From Hemicordylus capensis (lineage: Eukaryota; Chordata; Lepidosauria; Squamata; Cordylidae), in contig NC_069659.1 of NCBI RefSeq assembly GCF_027244095.1, positions 334,317,250 through 334,381,249 of the forward strand: a stretch of 64,000 bases of DNA, given 5' to 3'. The translations under genes and the position numbers were made by a program. Positions 34,380 through 45,330 of this stretch are shown in pieces. The notes beneath the pieces were generated by a model that made no database searches, was not told the origin of the DNA, and saw only the letters and a program-made list of their open reading frames with translations. Numbering within the stretch: position 1 is the stretch's first letter; every line of letters begins with the position of its first letter.

Positions 34380-35150
34380 GCCCCGCGTGCCTCCCGCCCC
34401 GCCATATATTGTGTTGCTGGTGCCGCCGCGGCGGAGCGCGGTCCTACGCAGAGTTTTAGACGTGACTGAGGTTAGCCTACCTGCGCGTGCAGTGCGAGCT
34501 TAGCTGAATTTGCACTTGGGCCGGAAGGAGGCTTATTGGCTGCTACTACCGGCAAGACTAACCTAAACCTCCCTTTGGCTGGTGGTCTCCCGCCCGCACC
34601 GCCCCCCTTGCAGATCGCGACATCTGTCACCCCCCACCCACCCCTCAGCTTGCGGGCGGGGCCAGGAGCCTCCAAAGCCTCTGATTCGCTCCGCCGAGGC
34701 TTTAAATGAGTCGGAGGGCAGCTGGGGCGAGGAGGCGGAGCTCCGTAGGCGCCTGTTGCTCGCCGCAGAGTCAAAAGCGAGAGCACGAGAAAATTGCCTT
34801 GCTCGGCCGCCTCTTCCCGCTGCAGCCGCAGCAGCGCCCTCGCGTTCAAGCTGCGTCGTCGGAGCGAGCTGCCTCCGCGAGCGCCTCTTGCTGCCGCGCA
34901 CGGGCAGCGCGATCCCTCCGCGGTGAGGAGTTCCTCGAATCCCCGATGCCAACTTTTGCTCCGCTCCCTGCCCTTTCGCGCCGCAAAGCTGGCACCGGCG
35001 GCAGCTGAGGCATCGCAGGCGGTAGCGGCTCCCGGCTCCTCCTGGGTCCCGCCGAGATGACCCCAAGCAGCGCGTGGTTTCTGTGCGCACTCTGCAGCCT
35101 GGTTGCCTCGCCGAGCGCTTCGGAGCAACTTCAGCAGGGCATGTAAGTGA
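34380..35150 (+). promoter_or_regulatory. MEGF6: CpG-island promoter and 5' UTR of MEGF6
   Basis: A dense CpG, GC-rich block surrounds exon 1, unlike the AT-rich DNA on both sides. It holds 'gcgggcggggcc' (34653-34664), a typical GC box for Sp/KLF factors, and 'ttattggc' (34531-34538), an inverted CCAAT box. No convincing TATA box is positioned, so dispersed CpG-type initiation is inferred. The transcription start cannot be fixed from sequence. Confidence 0.7.
35057..35142 (+). CDS. MEGF6: MEGF6 exon 1: signal peptide
   Basis: The ATG at 35057 has G at -3 and encodes 28 residues plus two bases of a codon. It opens MTPSSAWFLCALCSL and ends in SEQLQQG. The hydrophobic core (residues 6-17), followed by small residues (VASPSAS), is a standard secretory signal with cleavage around residue 18-22. 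The donor site is gcat|gtaagt. Phase 2 joins to exon 2 at 50177 to give ATG. This start is preferred because it alone gives a signal peptide in frame with the EMI exon. The mature protein is expected to be secreted, as known for MEGF6 (multiple EGF-like domains 6). Confidence 0.85.
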
Positions 35151-35266
35151 AGTGGGTGTCGGGGTGGCACATTAGCCCTGCAAGGCTGTGTGGTTTGTTT
35201 TCTTTTTTAGCTTTAGCTCGCGGATTTGGAAAGCTGATGGCTATTAAACGTTTGATATATTTATTT

Positions 35267-35267
35267 G

Positions 35268-35313
<46 letters not shown>
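35267..35313. repeat. (ATT)n microsatellite
   Basis: About 15 units just inside intron 1. Confidence 0.95.
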
Positions 35314-35314
<1 letters not shown>

Positions 35315-35429
35315 ATATAAAATAAGCTGGATAGCTATTATTACTGCTTGCATGCATACTTAACCCGTGGTGCGCTCGTGGCAACGGGTTTAGTCTAAAG
35401 GTGGAGTGTCTTCAATTCCCCTTCTACAA

Positions 35430-35645
35430 CTATGAATATTTATAGACCTTAGCAGACGTGCTCAGAGGGGTTTACATAGAAAAATAAATACAGCAAGTTG
35501 GCTCCCTGACCCCAAAGGGCTCAGAGCACCAACAACAGCCACTGGAGGGATGATGCTGTGTTGGGGTTGGATAGGGACAGTTGTTCTCCCCCTGCTAAAT
35601 ATGAAGCACTTCTTTGTAAGGTAGCTCTTACTTCTGCTCAGTTAC
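35430..35645 (-). repeat. L2-tail repeat, minus copy
   Basis: The minus strand shows 'agcagggggagaacaactg', 'ccagtggctgttgttgg', 'tgagccctttggggtcagg' and 'atgtaaacccctctgagc'. This is the block order of 23140-23358. Confidence 0.65.
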
Positions 35646-36083
35646 CTAGAGAAGATGCTTCATTCTTTCTCTGTATTTCTGAATGAGTATTCAGAATATA
35701 TATGAGTACTACAGTACTCGTATACAGAGTGTATGAGTACTACAATTAAACCATGTAAAAACTAAGAAGGGAGAAATCGGGGTTTCTCAGGCTTACAGAT
35801 TGATCTTGCAATGTCTACATGGGAATCAGTTCAGTATATGTCATCCCAGGTAAATGTACATAGGATTGCACTGGTTGGATGATGTCTGCTCCATCTTTTT
35901 AGTATGTAACTTTAGTAAGTGTGTCTGCCCTCAAATTTCTAAATCCAGTTACTTGGGAGCCTCATTGACTTTCCATGCTGCTCTGTACATGCCACAGTCT
36001 CTACATGGATGTTATTTCTGTGATGGAAACTGCATGTACCCTCTGTGCACGCATTTGTGTGTGAGAAAAGCATGTGACTATTT

Positions 36084-36374
36084 CAGGGTGTTCATTTGAA
36101 TGTTTTTCACACAGGGCTTTCAGCATGCCTCTCCTCCAGAATGGAGGGTGTGCGTTCACATATCGACCAGATTTACCCTGAAGTCCCTGCGAGCTGTTGG
36201 GGAGCACTTCACACACAATTTGGGTTTTTCATTGTATGTTAGAGAGTAGCCTGATTTATATCCAAGGTTAAAAAAAATCCAGTTTTTGCGGCGTTGATTT
36301 TTGGTCAACTTCGAACTCGGGGTAAAGCCTTGCAGTAGACTGGTGATAAAGCCTGCTGTGTGAAAAACACCCTG
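36084..36374. repeat. Dispersed MITE-like repeat (copy 2)
   Basis: 'cagggtgtt' and 'tttttcacacagggc' at the left are mirrored by 'ctgctgtgtgaaaaacaccctgg' at the right. The internal blocks 'ttaccctgaagtccctgcgag' and 'cacttcacacaca' match 13206-13345. No clear 8-bp target duplication was seen. Confidence 0.5.
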
Positions 36375-37144
36375 GTAGGAAGCCTTGGATGGTTGCGACT
36401 GTCTACTTGAGAGACATGTAGCAAAGCATGTGTATGTTTGTGCCATGGGGTATGACTGTGTACAAGGGATGTTGATGGTATACACAGTTCTCCACATGGA
36501 GTGACACCTATGTAGGATGTTGTTCTTAGCTCTTGCATAGAGAGGGAAAATACAAATGCACAATCACATGTGAAATACAGTGCAAGTGACTTAATCTAGT
36601 GCAACTGCCCCTGCCGCCCACCGTCCAGGTGCTTTCAGTCTTCTGTGATTAGGTCAGGGAATCCCAAGCTTGGGGCTGGGAGTAATACCTCCAGGTGTTA
36701 TTAGATAACAGCTTCCATCAGCCTCAGTCATAATGGCCAGAGGCCATGGTGTAGGACAAAAGCTATGTGTGAAAGATGCTTTGTGCCCACTAAACATCTT
36801 TAGAATCTCAGCATTACACTTTTTTCAGCTTAAGGTCCTCCCCCCACCCCGGGTGATTTCATTGACTATGAAATGAAATTCATTGAATGAAAGAATTTGT
36901 GAGTGCTAAGGACCCATTCACACATGACATCTCATTGTGGTTTAATTATCTTTTAATATGCCTCTGTTGCCTTCCTTGTATTCACATAGCCCAAGATCTA
37001 GTCTCCGTTCACTCCTCACACTTATATCCTACCAATACTCACAAAAATTCCATGTGATAGATTAGGCTATGACTATTAAATCTGTGTAATAGAATTTGTT
37101 ATTAATGTGCTTGCAACAAAAGAACTATTCCCCAAACTGTACTT

Positions 37145-37362
37145 GGAAGTAACTTGCCTAGCGAGCAAGAGGTTGCCGGTTTGAATCGCTGGTATGTTTC
37201 CCACTTATATCTGGCAGCAGCGATATAGGAAGATGCTGAAAGGCATCATCTCCTACTGCGCGGGAGAAGGCAATGGTAAACCCCTCCTGTATTTGACCAA
37301 AGAAACCCACAAGGCTCTGTGATCGCCAGGAGTCAACACAGACTTGACAGCACAACTTTAGT
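37145..37362 (+). mobile_element. tRNA-derived SINE with BovB-like tail
   Basis: Head truncated. The B box 'ggttgccggtttgaatcgc' is followed by 'ggcagcagcgatataggaagatgctgaaagg', 'gggagaaggcaatggtaaacc' and the end 'ccaggagtcaacacagacttgacagcacaacttta'. That last block resembles the BovB LINE 3' end, so BovB is the likely mobilising partner. This differs from the L2-tailed SINEs nearby. Confidence 0.75.
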
Positions 37363-38629
37363 TTACTGACCTGTAGTCATCCAGTGAGCTTCATACCGTA
37401 GCTAAGCAATGAAAATGTATGCCGACCCCACCCCCATTAAGCACTTTAGGAGTTCCCTTCCATTTTACTGAACTCCTCCCCAAATATGTTTCTCCTCTCC
37501 CCTGAAATTTAAGTGAGTTGTTGCTCTTCAAGCATTCCCTTTGTCTACGTCCCGGGAACTGAACCCAGATTTCCCCAGTCCAGCTTCAACACTGCAACGT
37601 CTACACTACTCTGGCTGTCCACTGCAGACTGAATATTCCTGAACTCCAGACCATGGCTTGAAGATCAGGAATTTTCTGCAGGCTTAGACACCATCTCCCT
37701 CTTTCTTCTTTCCATGGATTGCTGTAACCATAGTTTGTTATGCCACTATTAGCAATATGGCTAAATAGGATTGCCTGAAACCGTGGTTTGTAACGTGACT
37801 CTGAACCATGTTTTTGAAGCAGTCCTGGTTAGCTTTAACCATCATTAGTGCTCAAGTGGATGCAAAGTTTAGTTATTGTTAAAACAAGCTATGGAAGGGA
37901 GGGCCAGGTAGATTCTGTGCATGAGCCCACAGCATGTTCCCGAACTCCAAACTATGCTTTGGAGACTGGGAGTGTTACATCTGCATGGGGCCAAGTAGTA
38001 AAAGGATGAATTGCTCCTGGTCTTTTCAGCATGTGTTCTTAAATATAAATAATGGTGACTTGAATCTGCATTTGTGACGGAGTGCAGAATCAGGAAGGTG
38101 GTAATTATACTGGATTAATTAACCAGAGTCAAAGAGTGTGCCTTTGTTCATGCTGTGTGAAGTGCCTTGCCTGTTCTGGTGTGTTATGTAATGCGTGAGT
38201 GACATTGTCTCTAGCCTGTACTGTAGCCTACATCGGGGTCAGCCCTATGGCAAAAAGTTTAATTGGATTTCTTTCTTTGACAGCTGCTTTGTGCAATAGT
38301 TGCAGCCTTCAGGTTTCTAGGAGCTATTAAACAGAGAAGCGATTAGTGAGATGTATAATCGCTGGGGCGGGAAAGGGCAGCAAGGGAAAGAATGCTGGTG
38401 TCTGTTGCAGCAACACCTTTCATCTGCATTATTCAGGGAACTTAGTAGGGCAAGTTAACAGATTCAAAATGCTGGCTGTCAGTTGCCCATATGATGAGTC
38501 CAGGAGGTCTTACAGGCAGGGCTCCCTACCCCCCACCCCTGTGCCAATCCACTCCTGATTGGAGTGTGCCAGTCCATAGATTCATTGGATTTAACCCAAC
38601 CTCCCTGTAGGCTATCAGGGACCAGGACA

Positions 38630-38910
38630 GACAGGGCTTTGTTTTTCTCCTAAGGTAGGCTGCGAATTCTGGCTTAGCCCGAGTTATGTCCAGGGTAAAA
38701 AAAATCCTCTATTTCCAGCAACTTCTGAAAAAAACACCTCTGGGGGCGAGGGCTTCTGCTTTCTCTGAAGGCGTTGCTGGAGGTGCTGATGGCTATGTGA
38801 ACGGTCCATCTACCAAACCCTCGAGTTGAAATGCCTCAAATCTGCTTCGAAGCAGATTTGCTCTTCAGATGCCTCAAGGCATAGAGCCATGTGTGAAAAA
38901 CCTGGCGAAT
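38630..38910. repeat. Dispersed MITE-like repeat (possible copy 3)
   Basis: 'cttagcccgagttatgtccagggtaaaaaaaatcc' and 'catagagccatgtgtgaaaaacctgg' resemble parts of 36084-36374 and 13640-13686. 'atctgcttcgaagcagat' is a local palindrome. Confidence 0.35.
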
Positions 38911-39296
38911 CAATGCACTTTGTTGTTCTACATCATAATTCCTATTCGAGGATTTTTTTTTTTTAACATCAAAGCCTAGAGTGTTCCTTCAGGACTTGGT
39001 AACTATTTCAAATTTTCATGGGTGAACTGTTTTGTGTGAGGTGACAAAAGGTCTCCTCTTTAGGTCCTGCTGCCCTGAAGCTAAATTTGTTCTTTGACTG
39101 ATTGAGACTCAAAGTTGGCTCACAGGTCAGCTATAGGTATGCTGCTTTTAATTCTCTTTTATTTTTGAAGAGAAGGGAAAAGAGAAGAAATGGGGGGGCA
39201 TGGAAAAGTGAGGAGAAAGTAATCGGGGCAGAGGAGAGAGAGGCAGAATTGGAACAATGGAGATGTATAATAAACTTAAAATGGATGTTGGGTTGG

Positions 39297-39475
39297 ATAT
39301 GGGACTGTAGCTCTGTGTTAGAGCATCTGCTTTGCATGCAGAAGGTCCCAGGTTCAATCCCTGGCTTCTCCAGATAGGGCTGAGAGAGACTCCTGCCTAT
39401 AATTTTGGGGAGCCATTGCCTGTCAGTGTAGTGTGAACTAGATGGACCAAAGATCTGAGTCTGTAAAAGGTTGAA
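39297..39475 (+). mobile_element. tRNA-derived SINE, near full length
   Basis: 'gactgtagctctgtgttagagc' (A box), 'ggtcccaggttcaatccctgg' (B box), 'agatagggctgagagagactcc', then a diverged tail 'tgaactagatggaccaaagatctgagtctgta'. It is the best-preserved tRNA head in the window. Confidence 0.85.
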
Positions 39476-40004
39476 GACTACTGCTTTACGGAACATAAGT
39501 GAGGCAACCGTTCCTGAGGGGTTCATGTGACTCACTGTGTGGTTACTGTTGCTAGCAGTTTTGTGTGCAGACTAACAAATGACAATTGCAGCTCGCATGT
39601 AATTAACACATGTGCGTTCACCTGAATGCCTTTTTCCTCAAGAGATGCTAAAAGGTGTATTTTGAGTTTCTCACATCTGGGTGGTTCTTTGACATGGATG
39701 CACATTAAGGTTTATTCCAATGTTAGTTTTCTCTCACTGTTGGGAATGCCACAACTTGGGCACATAAGAAGCTATGCCTCTAGGTGGCAAATGCTAATCT
39801 ATGACAGAGAAACTGATAAATAACTGATATACATTTTTAAGACTACATTTATACAGATTTTCTGCAAAGCCTGAAGTATGCAGCCACATGGTTATTTCCA
39901 GTATGATGAACCATGTTAATGTTATCATACACTTCTTGTTTAGGAGAGTGTTATAAAAGAAAGTGCCATGTAGTGGAGTCCTGTGGTATGTCTGTTTTTA
40001 TTTA

Positions 40005-40345
40005 TTTGATGTATATACCGCCTTTCATAAATCTTATCTCAAGGAGGCAATTTACAAAATTTAATAAAATAAAATCACATTAAAATTTTAAAATCAATTA
40101 AGACCATAACACAAAAGCACCAAAAAACAGCAGTGATGAAAACAAAAACTGGCAACCCCTAAGAGGTAAAAGCTGGAAGAAATAAAAGTGTGTTCACTTT
40201 TTTAAAGAGCAGACACTAACGCCAAAGAATGGTCATCTACCAGGAGAGCATTCCAGAGCCTGGGGGCAACAACAGAGAAGGCCCTGTCCCATGTGCATGA
40301 CAGCCGAGCCTCCCTCGATGTCGGCACATGGAGCAAAGACTAGTT
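40005..40345 (-). mobile_element. L2 LINE 3' fragment
   Basis: The reversed tail (from 'tatataccgcctttcataa') is followed upstream by a minus-strand frame similar to the L2 C-terminus ('gttgttgcccccaggctctggaatgc', corresponding to VVAPRLWN). Truncated. Confidence 0.65.
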
Positions 40346-40385
40346 TAGTCACTGCCGCATGACATTAGTGGGCAATAGCCTACAG

Positions 40386-40522
40386 CAGGAATGGCCAACT
40401 GGAGACTCCCCAGCTGTTGTTGGACTACAACTTGTATCATTCCCAACCACAGTAAATTGTGGTTGGGAATTATGGGAATTGCAGTCCAACAACAGCTGGG
40501 GAGTCTCCAGCTGGCCACCCCG
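40386..40522. mobile_element. hAT-type palindromic MITE
   Basis: The left arm 'caggaatggccaactggagactccccagctgttgttggac' is mirrored by 'gtccaacaacagctggggagtctccagctggccacccc'. It is an almost complete palindrome. The target duplication is not clear. Confidence 0.75.
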
Positions 40523-40632
40523 ACCTATGTTGAATGAAGATACAGGTGGACCTCATTATTGGGGGGAGGGGGGTTCCATTCCCATGCATAACAAAACAGC
40601 GCATAATGAGACCTGAAATAAATGGTAATCGT

Positions 40633-40653
40633 GTCTCTCTCTCTCTCTCTCTG
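40633..40653. repeat. (TC)n microsatellite
   Basis: About 10 units. Confidence 0.9.
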
Positions 40654-40747
40654 TGGGTGGGTGGGTTTAGGTTCCTGGAGGTTAAAAATGGCAATAAAGC
40701 AGAAATAAGTGACTTAAGATACTTTGCCATGCTTTGCAGGTCTCCAT

Positions 40748-40881
40748 CAGTGTTCCCTCTAACAGGGATTCCCAGATGTTGTTGACTACAGCTCCCATAA
40801 TGCCCAAGCAAAAGCCACTGCAGCTAGGGATTCTGGGAGCTGTAGTCAAAATCATCTGGGAATCTGTTAGAGGGCACACTG
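40748..40881. mobile_element. hAT-type palindromic MITE (CAGTGTTCCCTCTAA family)
   Basis: CAGTGTTCCCTCTAACAGGG is mirrored at the right end ('ctgttagagggcacactg'). The flanks are identical: gtctccat on both sides, a perfect 8-bp hAT target duplication. Confidence 0.92.
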
Positions 40882-40884
40882 GTC

Positions 40885-41022
40885 TCCATCCCCTCAGGGG
40901 AATATTGTACAGTAATCACATATGTAGTCTCCCATTCATAGGCAACCAGAACAGACCCTGCTTAGCAAAGGCGAGAAGTCATGCTTGCTGCCACAAGACC
41001 AGCTCTCCACAATACCACTGAG
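40885..41022 (-). mobile_element. 5S-headed SINE, 3'-truncated
   Basis: The minus strand reads 'agctggtcttgtggcagcaagcatgactt', 'tgctaagcagggtctgttctggttgcctatgaatgggagact' and 'caatattcccctgagggga'. The 5S-like head is complete and the tail is absent. Confidence 0.7.
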
Positions 41023-41282
41023 CTACAACACCATCCCCATGTCTTAGAACACATGCTTGGTTTTTGTGTCACATTGGCAAGGCCTGTTTGTCCTCCCTGG
41101 ACACGAGAGTGCGATCTAGAACATGTGTGGCTACACAGGGGGAAGGAAGATACTAGTTGGAAAGCTGTCATTGTAGGATGTTCGTCCACTGTTGCTGATT
41201 TCCTCCTTTGAGGCACTCGGATAACCTCCTTGTGGTTTCCTGGAACAAAACTTGAGAACTCCTAAGAGCAATATCTAGCAGC

Positions 41283-41365
41283 AGACAGTGCTCACATGTA
41301 GTCACCCAGACAAACTCTGCTTAGCAAAGGGGACAATTCATGTTTGCTACTCCAAGACTCTTCCC
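41283..41365 (-). mobile_element. 5S-headed SINE head fragment
   Basis: The minus strand reads 'gtagcaaacatgaattgtcccctttgctaagcagagtttgtctgggtgactacatgtgagcactg'. Only the 5S-like part remains. Confidence 0.65.
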
Positions 41366-41839
41366 TTACCTGCATGAGCTTCAGAAGTATTTTTGCTCTG
41401 ATTCCCATCCAGGGATGGTTGTAATTTCCAGAGGAATCAATCCTGGGGTATCCTATCCACAGTTCCAAAATAAACCACGGTTTTGAAATTGGATGCAGGT
41501 TGTGCTTCATTTTGCTGCTTTGGATAGAATAAGTCGGGATCAGTTGGCTCAGATCCAGGCTTCTTTCTAACCACAAGCAGAAGCAATATGCTTCTAACTG
41601 GCATGCAGACAGGGAAGAGCTGAGACGGATTGACACATGAAGCAAAGGTTTAATTTTGGCTCTGCACTGTCTGAAATGGTCCACGGATCTGGAAAGGCTT
41701 GTTGAATCAGAGCCATGTTCACTGCCCATTTTGAGGTGAGCAGTGAGGGTTCAAAAGATTTCTCTCTTGAAAGGCTCTTCCAAATCTGATCTTGGGTACC
41801 TTCTGCTGAGGACTCCTCCCCTATACCTCCCATGTGGGA

Positions 41840-42200
41840 CCTGGAGGCAGCTATACAACATGAAACCGAGTTCTTGGGCCACTTGGATCATGGTGGGTGG
41901 CAATTCTTGAGATATTTGGGTCCAAAACTATTTAGGGCTTTAAAGGTCAGTGCCCTCAGTTTGTCCTGAAGCTAATTAGTAGCCAGTAAAAGCTGATAGA
42001 GGATTGGTGTGGTATGTACCAATTAAGTAGTTTACCCAGTAAGCATTTGGACAGCTGCATTCTGGACCAATTGAAGGCATCACATTGTCTTCAAAGGTAG
42101 CCCCTTGTGAAGTACATGAGAATAATATTGGTTGGTCCAAGACATACCCATCCCTTGCAAGCTGCAACACTCTGCTCACATGTGAAGTAATTAAGCACAT
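41840..42200 (-). mobile_element. Decayed L2-like LINE fragment
   Basis: The minus strand has 'ttggtccagaatgcagctgtccaaatgcttactgg' and 'ctttaaagccctaaatagttttggacccaaatatctcaag'. These correspond to the L2 segments VQNAAxxLL and KALNxxGPxYL. Many changes suggest an old copy. Confidence 0.5.
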
Positions 42201-42984
42201 CTTTGTTACTAAAAGGTAGTATCAGATTTTGTTCAGCAGCCTGACTTTTCCACTTGCCTCCTAAACATGTTTTGGTTCAGTATAATGACCTTTATACGTT
42301 TTAAGAAGCTGAGTAAAAGCAGAGCATCAGAAGGGACTAGAAAAGATTCAGGCTGACATACTGTGCAACATTTTGTGCAATTTGCATGAGTTCCACAAAC
42401 TCAGAATTTGTGCACACTGCATAGCACATGAGTAAATCCATTGGAAAATGAGCTTACTCTTGTATAATGCAACTTGTGTAAATTGCACAAATGCAGCATT
42501 ACTAAGCCGTTGTACAGTGTGTTAGCCAGTAGCCACTGATTTTGCTGCTAGATCTGGCATTGCTCTGGTCTCTCTTTGCGCACCTTCCTTCCACTAGATG
42601 GTGCTTGTCCAGACACACTAATAGAAAACACAAAGAGGAATGGACCATAAAACTCCTTCAGATAATTATTTAGACTTGCAGAGGAAAGCTAGGGTAGGAT
42701 TTAGTCCTAAAGATGCGGGTTTAAACTCAAGAAGATCTAAAATGAGTCTTTACTATAGTCACATAGACCTGAAGCACACTGTAGTCACATCAGCCATGAA
42801 GCGCACTGAGTGACCTGGCCCGGGCACACTGTCTCGGCCTAAACTTAGCTTACAGGGATGCTCTAAGGATCAAATAGGAGGAAACATGGGGGCAGTCCAA
42901 GACATTTTGCTGCCTGAGGCAAAGGAGAATATGATGACCTCCTCAGTCCCATCTACAGCTGAGTGCTCAGCATGAGCACTCACT

Positions 42985-43210
42985 GAAATACAATCCTCCC
43001 CATCTCTGACAATTCTTAAAAAGAATTTGAAAACCCACCTCTTCACCCAAGCTTTTTAAGCTTTTAAAATTTTTAGGTTTTAATCTGTGGTTGATTTTTA
43101 AATTGTGTTAAATTTAGTTTTACGTTTTTGTATACGTGTTAACTTGTTTTATGCTATTGTTAACTGCCTGGAGATGGCAGTTTGGGGCGGTGCACAAATT
43201 TGATAGGTAG
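42985..43210 (+). repeat. L2 LINE 3' end fragment
   Basis: 'ctgacaattcttaaaaag', 'cacctcttcacccaagctttttaa', a T-rich UTR, then 'ttaactgcctggagatggcagtttggggcggtgcacaaa'. Same order as 60930-61085. Confidence 0.65.
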
Positions 43211-43315
43211 AGAGAGAAATTATCAGGGTTTACTGCCAAGGCAGATAGGGTGGCATGCGGGCACTCTCAGGTTAGGCTACTAAACTAGCCAGTGGTGGCA
43301 GGGTATGTTCCCAGC

Positions 43316-43517
43316 CAGTGTTCCCTCTATTTTTCCCCTCTTCATCTGTGTGCAGAATGAGTTTTGTTCTGGGTGGCAGTATCAACACAGTGTGTGAGCA
43401 CGTGCATTAAGAATGGGGCCTTCCTGATTCAACCTGAGCGGGAGCTAAAATTAACCGAGTGTGAATAAAAAAAACTGGTGTGCATGTGCACATGCACACG
43501 CCTTGGAGGGCACACTG
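43316..43517. mobile_element. hAT-type MITE (CAGTGTTCCCTCTA family), copy a
   Basis: Starts CAGTGTTCCCTCTATT and ends 'tggagggcacactg'. The flanks 'ttcccagc' and 'ttcccaac' form an 8-bp target duplication with one mismatch. Internal 'ctgggtggcagtat' and 'accttcctgatt'-like blocks recur in copy b. Confidence 0.85.
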
Positions 43518-43725
43518 TTCCCAACTGAAGGCAGGGTGGGGAAGAAGTGGTGTGCCCCAGCAAGGTGTGGAGGGGGGAATGAACAATGTGGCCCCAGCAG
43601 GCCAAGGAAAGGCAGTGGGTGGTGATATGGCACCCATGGTGGTGGAGGCCCAGCCCTTGCCACCCTCTGCAGCCTGCCCTGTGCCTGAGGCAACCACTTT
43701 GCAATGCCTCATGGAAGGTGGAGAG

Positions 43726-43914
43726 CAGTGTTTTCTCTCTCCCCTGCCCCTGTAAGCAGAATAAGTTTTCTTCTGGGTGGCAGTATAAAGGCAGTGTGTG
43801 TGTGTTCAGAGTGGGACCTTCCTGATTAAACCTGAGCAGGATCCAAAATCAACTGAGCAGATATTTTAAAAAGTGTGAGCGTGCACACAGGCCCATGACT
43901 TAGAGGTAACACTG
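43726..43914. mobile_element. hAT-type MITE (CAGTGTTCCCTCTA family), copy b
   Basis: Same orientation and internal order as copy a ('cagaataagttttcttctgggtggcag', 'gaccttcctgattaaacctgagc'). Flanks 'gtggagag' and 'gcggagag' (7/8). Confidence 0.85.
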
Positions 43915-43932
43915 GCGGAGAGTCCCACATAT

Positions 43933-44361
43933 TAGGGATGTGCGCGGAGCCGGTTCAGAGGCCCTTTATGGGTCTCCGAACCGGTTCAAAGAACTGGCGG
44001 TTCTGCTGGTTCAATGGCAGGGGATGTCTAGCTTTAAGAGTAGGGGAGGGTGCACTCTTTCCCCCCACCAGCGTCCATTTTTTAAAAAGCCCATCGGGGC
44101 GGCAGCATACCTCCCTGCCACCCCGTTACCTCCATTGTCCGGATATGACCAGAAGTCTCTGACATGCCTGCGCATGCTGGGACATCAGACTTCTGGTCAT
44201 ATCCAGGCAATGGGGCAGCAGGGAAATACGCTGCCACCCTATGGGTTAAAAAAAACAACAACCAAAACAGATGCCAGCAGGGTAAAAGTGACAGGAGGGG
44301 TAAGTGCACCCTCCCCCACTTTTAAAACAGCACCCCTGCTGTGGTTCCATGCACATCCCTA
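43933..44361. mobile_element. hAT-type MITE, TAGGGATGTGCA family (copy 2)
   Basis: TAGGGATGTGCGCGGAGCC is mirrored by 'ggttccatgcacatcccta'. The flanks 'ccacatat' and 'ccgcatat' form an 8-bp duplication with one mismatch. It contains an inner palindrome ('atatgaccagaagtct' mirrored by 'agacttctggtcatat'). It lies 18 bp after copy b above. Confidence 0.88.
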
Positions 44362-45330
44362 CCGCATATGCCAACCTAAGTTCCTTGGGCGAGTTAAAAG
44401 TATAACTTAAAAAAAAAAAAACACCAGATAAAGCTTCCCCAAGTTCTCACAGAGCCTCCTTTCCTATTCAGAAATCTAAGCCCTCCACTGATGTCCATGA
44501 ATGCACAGGTGCTGCCCTCCTCCACTTCCACCTTGAGCATTCCTTTATCCCCCCCCCCCCCTTTGTCCTTCTGCTCCTCGGATTTAGAAAGCAGCCCTGT
44601 CCACTCAGCTGCTGCTTCTCCTTTGCAGCCTGTGTGTGTTCTGGGCTCAAGCAGCATCAACAGCTTTTTCCTCTGCTTCATCTTAGAGGAAGGTGGAATA
44701 GAGGAAAAAGCTGTTGATGCTGCTTGAATCCAGTGATTGATTGGTGACCTTGTATGCCCAGGTAGGTAGGTAGAGTAGAGATGCTATGCTGCAGGGACAT
44801 TTAGAAGTTTGAAGGAATTCGTGAACATTAGTCATGTTAAAACTGTGCTAAGTTGTTCATGCAACATTTTTCTGCTCTGGGAAAATGGGGTGTGCATCAC
44901 TATATTATTTGGAAGGTCTAGTTTATTGACTTTACAGAGATCAATAGCATTCAGACTGCCAGACTCGTCAGTTAACCTGATACAAACTGGAACACCTTCC
45001 CTTAGTGGGGGTGTCAAAAGATCCTTTGAGTTCAGATGTTGACAAAGGGCATCTAATATCTGCAGAGCTACCCACCAAATAGTTTGCTCATTTTTTCAGT
45101 GAATATTTATTAGTGTCATGATCTAAACTCTGTATCAGTATATCAGAGGACATAAATCTTACTTTCGTTAAATTTACCTGATTTTTTATTTTTTATTTTG
45201 CAATCCAGGGTGCTTTCCAGACTAGACCCTGCAACGGGGTCACGACAAATCTCTGAAGTGTGCTTCCACACTACCTGTGTCATGACACCGCAGTCCCTAC
45301 GTGGACAGCAGGATACTGCTCACATTTTAA

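Noticed and set aside
34472-35170. A 232-codon minus-strand ORF over the CpG island
   Set aside because: GC-rich DNA has few stops. The arginine/alanine-rich product has no domain, and the + strand holds the MEGF6 start with correct splicing.
43407-43755. Overlapping ORFs of 80-101 codons on both strands near 43.5 kb
   Set aside because: They span an hAT MITE end and flanking sequence. No domain, and open in several frames at once.
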